The notes under the pieces are model-generated. The model worked only from the letters and a program-made list of their open reading frames with translations, had not been told where the DNA came from and did not search any database. Position numbers and translations under genes: made by a program. A DNA stretch of 21,917 nt from Thermoplasmata archaeon (GTDB lineage: Archaea > Thermoplasmatota > Thermoplasmata > Lutacidiplasmatales > UBA184), in the NCBI GenBank assembly GCA_030039995.1, contig JASHUL010000013.1, forward strand, positions 1 through 21,917, given 5' to 3'. Below are positions 1-7,069 of the stretch, in pieces; position 1 is the stretch's first letter, and the number at the start of each line of letters is the position of its first letter.

Positions 1-1128
1 GCGACCGCGCGCGAAGTCCGCAAGGTCGCGACAGAGCGCCGCGTCGACCGCGGCCCCCCGGGCGAGTTCGAGCCACGCGCGGAGCTTCTCGGGGCGGTGG
101 CGTCGACGCGCCGCACCCCCGCCGAGGACGCCGTTGAAGTAGAGGAAAGGCCGGCCCAGCTCCATCGCCTCGAGCAGGGTGCGGCTGCCCGTGACGATCC
201 GGAGCTCGGCCTCGGAGAACCGGCGATGCCACTCGACCGGCGGGACCGGCCCCGTCGCCACCGTCACCCGCTCGCCCGGGAACTCGACCTTCCAGGGACG
301 GGCGGTACGGACGTAGAGGTCGACCGGTGGACTCGCATGCCGGAGCCCCTCGACCACGGCCGGGGCGATCGCCTCCGCGCTCGCCGGGCTCGCGTACCAA
401 ACCCACGCCCGGCGGTCCCGACGTCGGCGAGGCTGTCGCGACCCGGCAGCGAGCCGTGGCCAGAGCGGTCCGGTCTGCACCGCCTCGGGCGCCTCGGCCG
501 CGAACGCGCGGTCGAAGCGGAACGTCGTGTAGAGGTGGAGCACATTCGGCCGGTCGAACGCCCGGTAGCGACGGTACTCCGTGCGGAGCCGGTCGAGCTC
601 GCCGGCGTCCCGGGACGCCCGGAGACGGGACGCGATCGCCCGGTGGCGCACCCCGCCCTCGCGGAATCGCTCCCGGTTCTCTTCGGTCGCCGTGAGGGTC
701 CGCGCGAACTCCTCCAGGCTGACGTGGACGGTCGACCCGGGCCCGTACGCCGATTCGACCGCGGCCGACTCCGCGGCCCACGGGCCTCCGCGACCGAACG
801 GCTCGTCGCGCGTCGCCGCGGCGCTGACCCCCCACGCCGGCGCGACGGTGAGGGCCGCGGGCGAGGAGGGGACGACGCGCGAGCGGCGGACGACCGGCGG
901 CCAGGACCACGGTCCGTCGACCGACCGGGGGAGCGGGCGGCCGGGGAGGCGGAGGAGCGAGATCGCGTAGCCCGCGGCCGAGAGCTCCCGTCCCGCGGCG
1001 AGCACCTCCTCGATATCGCCGAGGCCCCCGCCGACCACGGCGGGGAACAGATAGACGTCGACTCCGGGCGCGCCGGCCGGCCGCTCAGTTCGTCGACCGG
1101 TAGAGCGTCCAGTCCGCGATGACCTCAC
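1..1128 (-). CDS. GT-B-like glycosyltransferase-type protein, 3' end cut off by the window
   Basis: An open minus-strand frame runs without a stop from the end of the GNAT gene to the left edge, so the C-terminus is missing. The convincing part begins with VDVYLFPAVVGGGLGDIEEV (from 1062), a Rossmann-like start: hydrophobic strand, Gly-rich loop, helix. The C-terminal part has the strand-helix pattern SRTLLEAMELGRPFLYFNGV around 180-130, followed by RRHRPEKLRAWLEL. That pattern resembles the nucleotide-sugar half of GT-B enzymes, where a Glu-Ala helix follows a conserved loop. I do not recognise a named family, and the activity is unproven. The start is uncertain. A GTG at 1128 lies 8 bases after a GGAGG and would overlap the upstream gene by 44 bases; no closer ATG exists. 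It is the last visible member of the left minus-strand run. Confidence 0.6.
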   Translation of the reverse strand, partial: MRSSRTGRSTGRRTERPAGAPGVDVYLFPAVVGGGLGDIEEVLAAGRELSAAGYAISLLRLPGRPLPRSVDGPWSWPPVVRRSRVVPSSPAALTVAPAWGVSAAATRDEPFGRGGPWAAESAAVESAYGPGSTVHVSLEEFARTLTATEENRERFREGGVRHRAIASRLRASRDAGELDRLRTEYRRYRAFDRPNVLHLYTTFRFDRAFAAEAPEAVQTGPLWPRLAAGSRQPRRRRDRRAWVWYASPASAEAIAPAVVEGLRHASPPVDLYVRTARPWKVEFPGERVTVATGPVPPVEWHRRFSEAELRIVTGSRTLLEAMELGRPFLYFNGVLGGGAARRRHRPEKLRAWLELARGAAVDAALCRDLADFARGR

Positions 1129-2020
1129 GGAATCCGCCTCCGAAAAGGGCCGAGCGCGCCCGACCGTTCGCGGCCGCGACCCGGCCGACGATGCGGGGAG
1201 GGTTCGCGCGCGCGCACCACTCGACCGCGGTCCGGACGAGCGCGGCGACGTCGGGCTCGGGGAGCCCTTCCGCGACGATCGGTTCGGAGATGTGCGCCGC
1301 CGCCATCGCGCCCCCGACGTTCGCCGCCACGTGAGCCTCGGGTCCGCGCCCCCGATCGACGACCCACGCGCGCGTCGTGGACTCCAGCGCGCGGTCGACG
1401 AACGTCGAACCCCGGATCCCGGATTCGCTCGGCGGCAACACCTCGAGCACTTCGGACGAGAGCGCGCGTCGGGAGACCTCCGCGAGAGGCCGCGCGTCCT
1501 TCGGGACGAACGGACGGACCGCGCCCGACGTCGGGCCCATGATCGGGGTCGTCGACTCGCGGGAGACGAGGGCGCCCCCGTCGTCCAGATGCCGGTAGCC
1601 GAGCCGTTCGTAGAGCGTGATCGCGGGGGTGTTCGAACGAAGGACCTCGAGGGCGATGTACTTCTTTCCGGCCCGCGCCGCGAGCTCGCGGGCCCGCTCG
1701 AGGAGGGCCCGGGCGTGGCCGCGGTGCCGATAGTCGGGGTGGACCATGACGTTGCTCACGAACCCCGTGCGTTCGGGGAACGTCAGCAGCGTCGTGGCGA
1801 CCACCCGGTGGTCCTCCTCGACCACGAGGTAGCGGAAGATCGGTCGACCGGCCACGCGGAGGAGCCCGAGCACGAACCGCGTGTCCCAACGAAGGATGCG
1901 GCGGACGACCCGGGTGTACCCGTCCGGGGTGGCGCCGAGCAGCGCCTCCTCCTCGGGGAACCCGATCTGGAGGAACTCGAACAGCGTGGGGGCGTCCGCC
2001 TTCCGGAGGTCCCGGATCAT
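1085..2020 (-). CDS. Tandem GNAT-family N-acetyltransferase
   Basis: Predicted 311-residue acetyl-CoA-dependent N-acyltransferase. The N-terminal GNAT domain (about residues 1-145) is well preserved. Strand 4 is followed by the pyrophosphate-binding motif R98-H-R-G101-H-A103 in VMVHPDYRHRGHARALLERA, and by the NTPAITLYERLGY signature near residues 130-142. The C-terminal half (about 165-311) has a second, more degenerate GNAT-like fold: RIVGRVAAANGRARSALF, then FGGGFREV. Such double-GNAT proteins usually keep one catalytic domain. The substrate cannot be read from sequence. The ATG overlaps the stop of the HEAT-repeat gene as ATGA and has GAGGAG five bases upstream, so the two genes are probably translationally coupled. 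Confidence 0.85.
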   Translation of the reverse strand: MIRDLRKADAPTLFEFLQIGFPEEEALLGATPDGYTRVVRRILRWDTRFVLGLLRVAGRPIFRYLVVEEDHRVVATTLLTFPERTGFVSNVMVHPDYRHRGHARALLERARELAARAGKKYIALEVLRSNTPAITLYERLGYRHLDDGGALVSRESTTPIMGPTSGAVRPFVPKDARPLAEVSRRALSSEVLEVLPPSESGIRGSTFVDRALESTTRAWVVDRGRGPEAHVAANVGGAMAAAHISEPIVAEGLPEPDVAALVRTAVEWCARANPPRIVGRVAAANGRARSALFGGGFREVIADWTLYRSTN

Positions 2021-3516
2021 CCGGGCTCCTCGTCGTCCGCCGACGCGGCGATCGCGCTCTCGAACAGGGAGCGCAGCGTCGGCGGGGTCCGGTCGTTGCC
2101 GACCTCGGGGAGCGGCAGGCGGGCGAGCCGGTCGAGCTCCTCCTCGGAGAGTCGGCCCCGGACCTCGGCGAGCGCCCGCTGGACGAACGGGTCCGGCACG
2201 CCGTGCGACAGCCGGCCGAGCGCCTGGACGGCGGCGTCGAAGAGCCGGCTCTCGGCGTCCGAGCGGAGCGGCGCCTCGTTCCCTGCGTCCGGGCCGGGCT
2301 CGGCCAGGTCGTCGGGCGCCCCGGGCCGCACTCCGTAGAGCAGGCGAACGAGCTCCTCACGGGCGCCGTCATCGGCGAGCCGCCCGACCGCCCAGATCGC
2401 GGCGAGCCGCACCTCCGCGACCGGGTCCGCGAGCTCCTCGCGCACGCGCGCGGACGCTTCGGTGAGTCCGAGCCGCCCGATCGCGTACGTCGCCCCCCGG
2501 CGCGGCCACGGGTGAGGGTCCTGGAGCAGCTCCAGCAGAACGGGCAGTTCGTCGCCGCTGCCGGTCGCGCCGAGCGCGAGCGCGGCGGCGCCCCGGACCG
2601 CCCACGACGCGTCGCTCGCGTGCGCGAGCGCCGCCGTGCGCGCTTCGGGGACCCCGAGCTCGCCGAGGGCGTGCAGCGCGCAGACCCGCACCCAGTGCGC
2701 GGGATGGTCGCTCGCGGTCAGGAGCGCCGGCACGGCCTCGGGCGCACCGATCCGCCCGAGCGCGACGAGGACCGCGGGCTTCTCCCACGTCTCGGGGACC
2801 TCGAGCCGGCGCAGCAGGAGCGGGACGCTCTCCTGGTCCCGATGGCGTCCGAGCACCACGGCGGCGGCGACCCGCACCCGGCGGGCCGGGTCGGAGAGGA
2901 ACGGCCGGATCGTGTCGGCGACCCCGACGTCCCCGCGCCGACCGTAGCCGAGGACCGCCTCGCGGCGGACGCGGTCGCTCGGGTCGGCGAACAGCGTGGT
3001 GAGGGCGCGGGCGGCGGCGTCCGTCCCGATCGCCCCGAGCGCGGCGCACACCGCCTGGCGGACCTCGTACGACGGGTCGCTCGAGCGGATCGCGAGCGCC
3101 GGGACGCTCGCCGGGTCGGCGAGCGCACGCAGCGCCCCGGCCGCCCGGACGCGGACCCGGAGGTCGGGGTCGCCCAGCGCGGATTCGAGCGGTTCGCGGC
3201 TCTCGGCTCGGCCGATCGCGCCGAGCGCCTCGGCCGCGCTCGCCCGCACCGCGACGTCCGGGTCGGTCAGTGCGACCGCGAGCGAGCTGCGCGCCCGGGG
3301 GTCCTTCAGGATGCCGAGCGCCACCGCCGCGGTCTGCCGGAGACCCGGCGACGGGTCGTTCAGGGCGAGCAGGAGCGGGCTCAGGTCCTCGAGACGTCCG
3401 TCCCGGACGCTGCGACGGATCCTGGCGGCCTGGCGGGACGGGGAGTCCGCGGCGGACCGGTGGCTCCGACGGGCCCCGTCTCGGGATCGTTTCGTGCGGG
3501 CCGGCCGCGGGGTCAC
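2017..3516 (-). CDS. HEAT-repeat (PBS-lyase-type) scaffold protein
   Basis: A 499-residue protein made largely of about eleven tandem HEAT-like repeats of around 31 residues (roughly residues 45-380). Each follows the pattern DP..VR..AA.ALG.IG......L...L, for example VALTDPDVAVRASAAEALGA. This PBS-lyase HEAT class forms curved alpha-solenoids used for protein-protein contacts; no catalytic motif is seen. The first 40 residues are basic and Arg/Ser-rich, probably disordered. After residue 385 comes an acidic/Pro linker and a short helical C-terminal domain. The start is GTG, preceded directly by GAAGGAAA, with a TATA-like GTTTTAG about 26 bases upstream. It lies 43 bases downstream of the polymerase gene and overlaps the GNAT gene by four bases. 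A role with the polymerase is possible but not shown. Confidence 0.85.
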   Translation of the reverse strand: MTPRPARTKRSRDGARRSHRSAADSPSRQAARIRRSVRDGRLEDLSPLLLALNDPSPGLRQTAAVALGILKDPRARSSLAVALTDPDVAVRASAAEALGAIGRAESREPLESALGDPDLRVRVRAAGALRALADPASVPALAIRSSDPSYEVRQAVCAALGAIGTDAAARALTTLFADPSDRVRREAVLGYGRRGDVGVADTIRPFLSDPARRVRVAAAVVLGRHRDQESVPLLLRRLEVPETWEKPAVLVALGRIGAPEAVPALLTASDHPAHWVRVCALHALGELGVPEARTAALAHASDASWAVRGAAALALGATGSGDELPVLLELLQDPHPWPRRGATYAIGRLGLTEASARVREELADPVAEVRLAAIWAVGRLADDGAREELVRLLYGVRPGAPDDLAEPGPDAGNEAPLRSDAESRLFDAAVQALGRLSHGVPDPFVQRALAEVRGRLSEEELDRLARLPLPEVGNDRTPPTLRSLFESAIAASADDEEPG

Positions 3517-3537
3517 TTTCCTTCGACGCGATGGGGG

Positions 3538-3545
3538 GCTAAAAC
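3538..3545 (-). promoter_or_regulatory. Weak TATA-like box for the HEAT-repeat gene
   Basis: On the minus strand CGTTTTAG is centred about 26 bases upstream of the GTG at 3516, the distance expected for an archaeal TATA box of a leaderless transcript. It is the only AT-rich stretch in the 43-base gap after the polymerase stop. It may equally be a short T-run ending the polymerase transcript, and read-through from upstream is likely. Confidence 0.3.
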
Positions 3546-3559
3546 GTCCGCCGGCAGGC

Positions 3560-5875
3560 TCACGGTTCCTCGAGCACCCCTTGGACCGCCCGTTCGGGCG
3601 AGCGGAACGGAGTGCGTTCCGCTGGGGGCGCGACCCCCCAACGGGAAAGGAGGTCCTCCCGGTCGACCCCGAGGGGGGCGAGCAGCGTCTCCGCCGAGCG
3701 GGCGAGGAGCTCGAGGTAGGCGCCCGCGTCGTACGGCTCGTCGCCGTCGAGGAGCTCGGCGACGCGGACCCGGTGACGGAACGAGCGGCTCCGCCGGTCG
3801 AGCACGACGTACCGAACGAGCTCTCCGGCCGCGCGGTGGACGCCCGCGTCGGCGAGCTGGCGGACCGCCGCGACCGAATCGGTGAACGTGACGAACTCCG
3901 ACGGCGACTGCCCGAGCCGATGCGCGACCAGGAGCTCGTCCCGGGGCCAGTCGCCCGCGGCGAGGCGCTCGGCGAACAGGTCGGCGCGGGCGAGCGCCCG
4001 GGGCAGGCGTTCCCGGACCCCGTCCGCGTCGCGCGCCGCGCGGAACAGGTCGAGGACCTCGCCCTCGAACCGGCGGACGAAGACCGTCGTGTCGTGGCGC
4101 CGCGCGCCGATCCCGCGGAGCTTGAACTCGCCGTGCTCGTAGTAGCCGTAGTACCGGTTCGGCACGCCGAGCCCGTGCGTCGTCGCGGGAAGGAACAGGA
4201 TCCAGCGGTACCGCCCCTCGTAGCCGAGCGGGAGGTCGTACCGGGCGCTCATCTCCCGCGCGAACGCTTCGGGGTCCGGCGGGCGCGCGGGGTCGGTCGG
4301 CCGGAGCCAGAGCGAATCGACGATCCCGTGGAGGACGCGGTAGCCGGCCGCCTCGGCGAGCGGCACGAGGTCGGCGAGGAGCCGCCGCGCGTAGGCGTTG
4401 ATCGCCTCGTGGCACTCGATGCGGCCGAACCGCGCGTTGCGGTACCCCTGGTAGCCGAACGCGGTGACCAGGACCCACTTCAGCATCTTCACCCGACGCT
4501 TCAGGCGCAGCACCTCCTCCGGCGGCGTCCCGGGCCGCTTCATCGCCGCCTTGTACGCCATCCGGCGCGCGAGGAGCGGCGCGAGCGTCCGCGGGATCAG
4601 CCCGACCCGCCGCACGCAGGAGCGGTAGCCGAGCCCGGGGGCGCGGATCGGGCTCGTGGGGCAGCACCGGCACTCGAGCGTCTCGGCGGAGAGGTTGTTC
4701 CGCACCATGATCGACGGATAGAGGCTCGCGAAGTCGAACTCGTCCACGAGGTCGTGGACGCCGACCGGCGGGAGGAAGATCGCCCCGCCCCGGTCGGCGG
4801 CGACCAGCTGGTCGCCGCGGCGGAACGTCTCGGGACGGTTCTTCTTCCACGGGACGTGCGCGCCGAGCCGGAGCGCGTGCGCCATCTCCATCGCGGTGAA
4901 GCAGGTCCCCGGCGACTGGCGCACCACGGTCGTGAGCGAGAGGCGCGAGAGCCGGGCCGCGTCGACGAGCCCGGCGATGTCGGCGTCGTCGAACAGGAAC
5001 GAGTTCGCGCGGTCGATGTGGAACCGGCCGGGGAGCGGCCACGCCGCGTCCCGGTGGCGGACCTGGCCGTACGTCTCGAACGTGTACGCGCGTCGCGACG
5101 GGCGGAACGGGACCTCCTCGCGTCCGAGCCGGAAGACGTCCGGGCCGAGGCCGCAGGCGGCCGCGCGCCGGTAGAGCCACGGGAGGTCGAACGCGTCCCC
5201 GCCCTGCGTCAGTACCGCGTCCGGGTCGCTCCGTGCGACCTCGTCCACGAGCGCGCGCAGGAGGTCCTCCTCCGCGCCCTCGAGCGTGACGTCCCCGAGC
5301 CGCACGGACCCGATCCGGCCGTCGGGCGGTGGGATCCGGCCCCGGCGCTCGCCGGCGATGCGGACCTCGAGCCGCGCGACGCGCAAGGGCGGCGTGACGT
5401 AGTCGATCGCCTCGGCCGGCTCGGTCGCGGTGAGGTCGGCGCCGCGCCCCGCGACCGGCGCGAACGGGTAGAGCCCGTGGCCGAGGTGGTAGAGCTGCGG
5501 TGCGGTGAGGTCGACGTCGTAGAGACGAAACCGCGCGAACCCGCCGAGCGCGTCGACCGACCGGGCGAGCGCCCGGCGGTGCGGGTTCCGCGCCGGCGTC
5601 ACGGAGAGCACGGTGCGCGCCCGACGGTCGAAGAGCGACGGCGCGAGGACCCGGCGCTCGACGCCCGCGACCTCGGGGTCCTGCCCGAGGCGGCGGGCGA
5701 GGCCGGCGAGCTCCTCCCGCGGCCCGTCCACGAGGAACGGGGGCCGGTACTCGACCGCGGTCCGGCGGACCCGGCCGGTCGACCGCTCCTTCCGCCAGAG
5801 GACGACCGAGCGGCCGTCCGCGCTCTCGGTGATGTCGAGGAGCCAGCCGTCCGGGGTCGGGGCCGCCCCGTCCAC
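3560..5875 (-). CDS. PolB2-type family B DNA polymerase with degenerate active-site motifs
   Basis: A 771-residue family B DNA polymerase. Motif A is intact (D381-F-A-S-L-Y-P-S). The fingers helix and motif B region reads KMLKWVLVTAFGYQGYRN (about 461-478) instead of the usual NSxYG. Motif C reads H-G-I518-V-D520-S, so only the second of the two catalytic aspartates of YGDTDS remains. Exo I lacks D-x-E (R-L-E170-V-R); Exo II is TQGGDAFD (about 220); Exo III is unclear near 290-300. Cys402, 404, 405 and 420 form a possible metal-binding cluster after motif A. These departures fit the archaeal PolB2/Dpo2 group, known from Sulfolobus as a damage-tolerance polymerase rather than the replicase. 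I chose the GTG at 5875, two bases after the upstream stop. The frame stays open further upstream, but that stretch is low-complexity Arg/Pro and overlaps the small gene. Confidence 0.87.
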   Translation of the reverse strand: MDGAAPTPDGWLLDITESADGRSVVLWRKERSTGRVRRTAVEYRPPFLVDGPREELAGLARRLGQDPEVAGVERRVLAPSLFDRRARTVLSVTPARNPHRRALARSVDALGGFARFRLYDVDLTAPQLYHLGHGLYPFAPVAGRGADLTATEPAEAIDYVTPPLRVARLEVRIAGERRGRIPPPDGRIGSVRLGDVTLEGAEEDLLRALVDEVARSDPDAVLTQGGDAFDLPWLYRRAAACGLGPDVFRLGREEVPFRPSRRAYTFETYGQVRHRDAAWPLPGRFHIDRANSFLFDDADIAGLVDAARLSRLSLTTVVRQSPGTCFTAMEMAHALRLGAHVPWKKNRPETFRRGDQLVAADRGGAIFLPPVGVHDLVDEFDFASLYPSIMVRNNLSAETLECRCCPTSPIRAPGLGYRSCVRRVGLIPRTLAPLLARRMAYKAAMKRPGTPPEEVLRLKRRVKMLKWVLVTAFGYQGYRNARFGRIECHEAINAYARRLLADLVPLAEAAGYRVLHGIVDSLWLRPTDPARPPDPEAFAREMSARYDLPLGYEGRYRWILFLPATTHGLGVPNRYYGYYEHGEFKLRGIGARRHDTTVFVRRFEGEVLDLFRAARDADGVRERLPRALARADLFAERLAAGDWPRDELLVAHRLGQSPSEFVTFTDSVAAVRQLADAGVHRAAGELVRYVVLDRRSRSFRHRVRVAELLDGDEPYDAGAYLELLARSAETLLAPLGVDREDLLSRWGVAPPAERTPFRSPERAVQGVLEEP

Positions 5876-5877
5876 GG

Positions 5878-6132
5878 TCAGCGGGCGGCCGCGCGGCCCG
5901 CGGGCTCGGCGGGGAGCCGCCGTGCGAGGTCGAGGAGGACGGAGAGCAGGATCGACTCGAGCAGGTCGGGGCTCCCGACGTACGTCGCCTGGGCGGCGTA
6001 CCGGCGGGCGCCGGTCCGGAGCGTCTCGAAGGCGGCGCGCTCCTCGGGCGTCGTGAGGAGCCGCGCGAACTCGTCCCACCGTTTCATCCGTTCCTCGAGC
6101 GCCTGGCGGTACGTCGGGGCGGTACGTCCCAC
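5878..6132 (-). CDS. Small helical protein between RecA-like and PolB2 genes
   Basis: An 84-residue, highly helical protein of unknown function. It contains amphipathic stretches such as YRQALEERMKRWDEFARLL and a second helix, SPDLLESILLSVLLDLARRL; no known motif is recognised. The GTG at 6132 lies seven bases after a GGAGG that is part of the perfect anti-16S complement GGAGGTGATC, so I prefer it. The alternative is the ATG at 6087 (69 residues), which forms an ATGA overlap with the RecA-like stop and has GAGG upstream. The gene is sandwiched between the RecA-like gene (49-base overlap) and the polymerase (2-base gap), so co-translation and a physical partnership with one of them is a reasonable inference. 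Confidence 0.72.
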   Translation of the reverse strand: MGRTAPTYRQALEERMKRWDEFARLLTTPEERAAFETLRTGARRYAAQATYVGSPDLLESILLSVLLDLARRLPAEPAGRAAAR

Positions 6133-6968
6133 GCGATCACCTCCTCGGCGGAACCGCCGCCGAACTCCTCGATGCCGTGTTGGCCCCCGGGACGGGGGAC
6201 GAACGCGAGACGGGCGTCGTCACGCAACGAGCGCAGGCGCAGCGTGCCGGGGCCGCGGACGAACGTGACGAGGTCGGCCCACCGTGGCCCCTCGTCGGCG
6301 AGGCCGGGGAACCGGTCGATCTCCCCGGGGCCGAGCGTGACGAGGAGCGGCACGCGCACGTCGTGCACGAGCGTCCCGAGCGTCCGCGCGACGTGGAGGA
6401 GGAGCGCGGCCCGCTCGTCGTCCCGGATCTCGTCCGCCGCGAACATCGCGGGGAGGTCGTGCGCGACGAGGAGCGTCGGCGGGTACCGGCGGGCCTCCCG
6501 CGCCCAGCCGTCGACCAGCGCGACCATCTGGTAGGCGGTGAACGCCCGGGCGAGACGGATGCGGTGGAGCGTCTCGGTCGCGTCGACGCCGAGCGACCGG
6601 CCGAGCTCCCCGATGCGGTACGGGTGGAACCGGTTCGCGCCCTCGAGGAGCGAGACCTCGCCCCGGGCGCGGGCGTTCCCGGCGTAGAGCCGCTCGAGGA
6701 TCGGCTCGACCGCGACGCGCGGTCCGACCCAGAGCGTCATCTCGCCCGGCGCGAAGCGGCGGGCGAGCCACGGGAAGAGCGCGGGCTCGGACGGGAGGAG
6801 CGCGCCGGCGCGGTGACGACGGGAACGGGTGGCGAGCCGGACCGGCCCGGGGGTCGCGGGCGACCGGGGGACCGGGGCGACCTCGGGCTCCGTATCGAAT
6901 GGGAGGAGGTCGACCTCCGCGTCGTCCTCGGGCCCAAGCGCGGGTTCGTAGTCCAGGAGTTCGGTCAT
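6084..6968 (-). CDS. RecA/RadA-fold protein lacking Walker A
   Basis: A 294-residue protein. The first 55 residues are acidic then Pro/Arg-rich, probably flexible. Residues 72-225 follow the RadA core in order: F-A-P-G-E-M-T-L-W before the P-loop position; EGANRFHPYRIGELGRSLGV (109-128), matching the RadA segment after the first core strand; RIRLARAFTAYQM (136-148); a Walker B-like strand TLLVAHDL with Asp171; and LARTLGTLVHDVRVPLLVTL-type strand-helix packing (193-212). The P-loop position reads VGPRVAVEP (81-89), so GxxxxGK[ST] is absent and ATP hydrolysis is unlikely. It is a RadA paralogue (Rad55-like group) or an ImuA-like inactive recombinase by logic. It heads a cassette with the small helical gene and PolB2, overlapping the next gene. 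A TATA-like box and a dyad lie just upstream of its ATG. Confidence 0.75.
   Translation of the reverse strand: MTELLDYEPALGPEDDAEVDLLPFDTEPEVAPVPRSPATPGPVRLATRSRRHRAGALLPSEPALFPWLARRFAPGEMTLWVGPRVAVEPILERLYAGNARARGEVSLLEGANRFHPYRIGELGRSLGVDATETLHRIRLARAFTAYQMVALVDGWAREARRYPPTLLVAHDLPAMFAADEIRDDERAALLLHVARTLGTLVHDVRVPLLVTLGPGEIDRFPGLADEGPRWADLVTFVRGPGTLRLRSLRDDARLAFVPRPGGQHGIEEFGGGSAEEVIAWDVPPRRTARRSRNG
6135..6144 (-). promoter_or_regulatory. Full-length Shine-Dalgarno site inside the RecA-like gene
   Basis: The minus strand reads GGAGGTGATC, the complete complement of the archaeal 16S 3' end, two bases before the GTG at 6132. It lies within the codons for Glu-Val-Ile near the end of the RecA-like protein. 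It decides the start of the small helical gene and implies efficient internal initiation there. Confidence 0.65.
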
Positions 6969-6969
6969 C

Positions 6970-6998
6970 GGTCCGGCCCCCGATCGAGGGCCCGGACC
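6970..6998 (-). repeat. Inverted repeat immediately upstream of the RecA-like gene
   Basis: GGTCCGG (6970-6976) is repeated as CCGGACC (6992-6998), with a 15-base spacer whose edges also pair (CCC with GGG). It sits between the TATA-like box and the ATG, so it could be a protein-binding dyad over the transcription start or an RNA hairpin. The region is GC-rich, so chance is not excluded. Confidence 0.4.
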
Positions 6999-7000
6999 GC

Positions 7001-7007
7001 TCTAAAG
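7001..7007 (-). promoter_or_regulatory. TATA-like box for the RecA-like/PolB2 cassette
   Basis: The minus strand reads CTTTAGA, centred about 36 bases before the ATG at 6968, which would give a leader of about ten bases. It is the most AT-rich point close to the start in the 101-base gap 6969-7069. The call rests on position and composition only. Confidence 0.35.
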
Positions 7008-7069
7008 CGGCGTCTCGGGAGACGTTGAAACAGGGTCGGGAACGAGGTGTACCGACCCCGGCGGGACGC

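Noticed and set aside
113..147. Apparent frameshift in the leftmost minus-strand gene
   Set aside because: On recounting, a run of five C (116-120) had been read as four. With the correct count the frame stays open and protein-like through to the edge.
97..1122. Plus-strand open frame of 341 codons
   Set aside because: Low-complexity Arg/Pro/Glu product, antisense to a minus-strand frame with good protein-like sequence. GC-rich DNA gives long spurious frames.
5876..6079. N-terminal extension of the polymerase to an upstream start
   Set aside because: The extra 68 residues are Arg/Pro-rich with no homology-like pattern and lie in another frame of the small helical gene. The GTG at 5875 fits the two-base gap.
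2996..6268. Plus-strand open frame of 1090 codons opposite the polymerase
   Set aside because: Composition is the mirror of the polymerase codons (Arg/Glu/Pro/Val), with no domain and no start signal. A shadow of the minus-strand genes.
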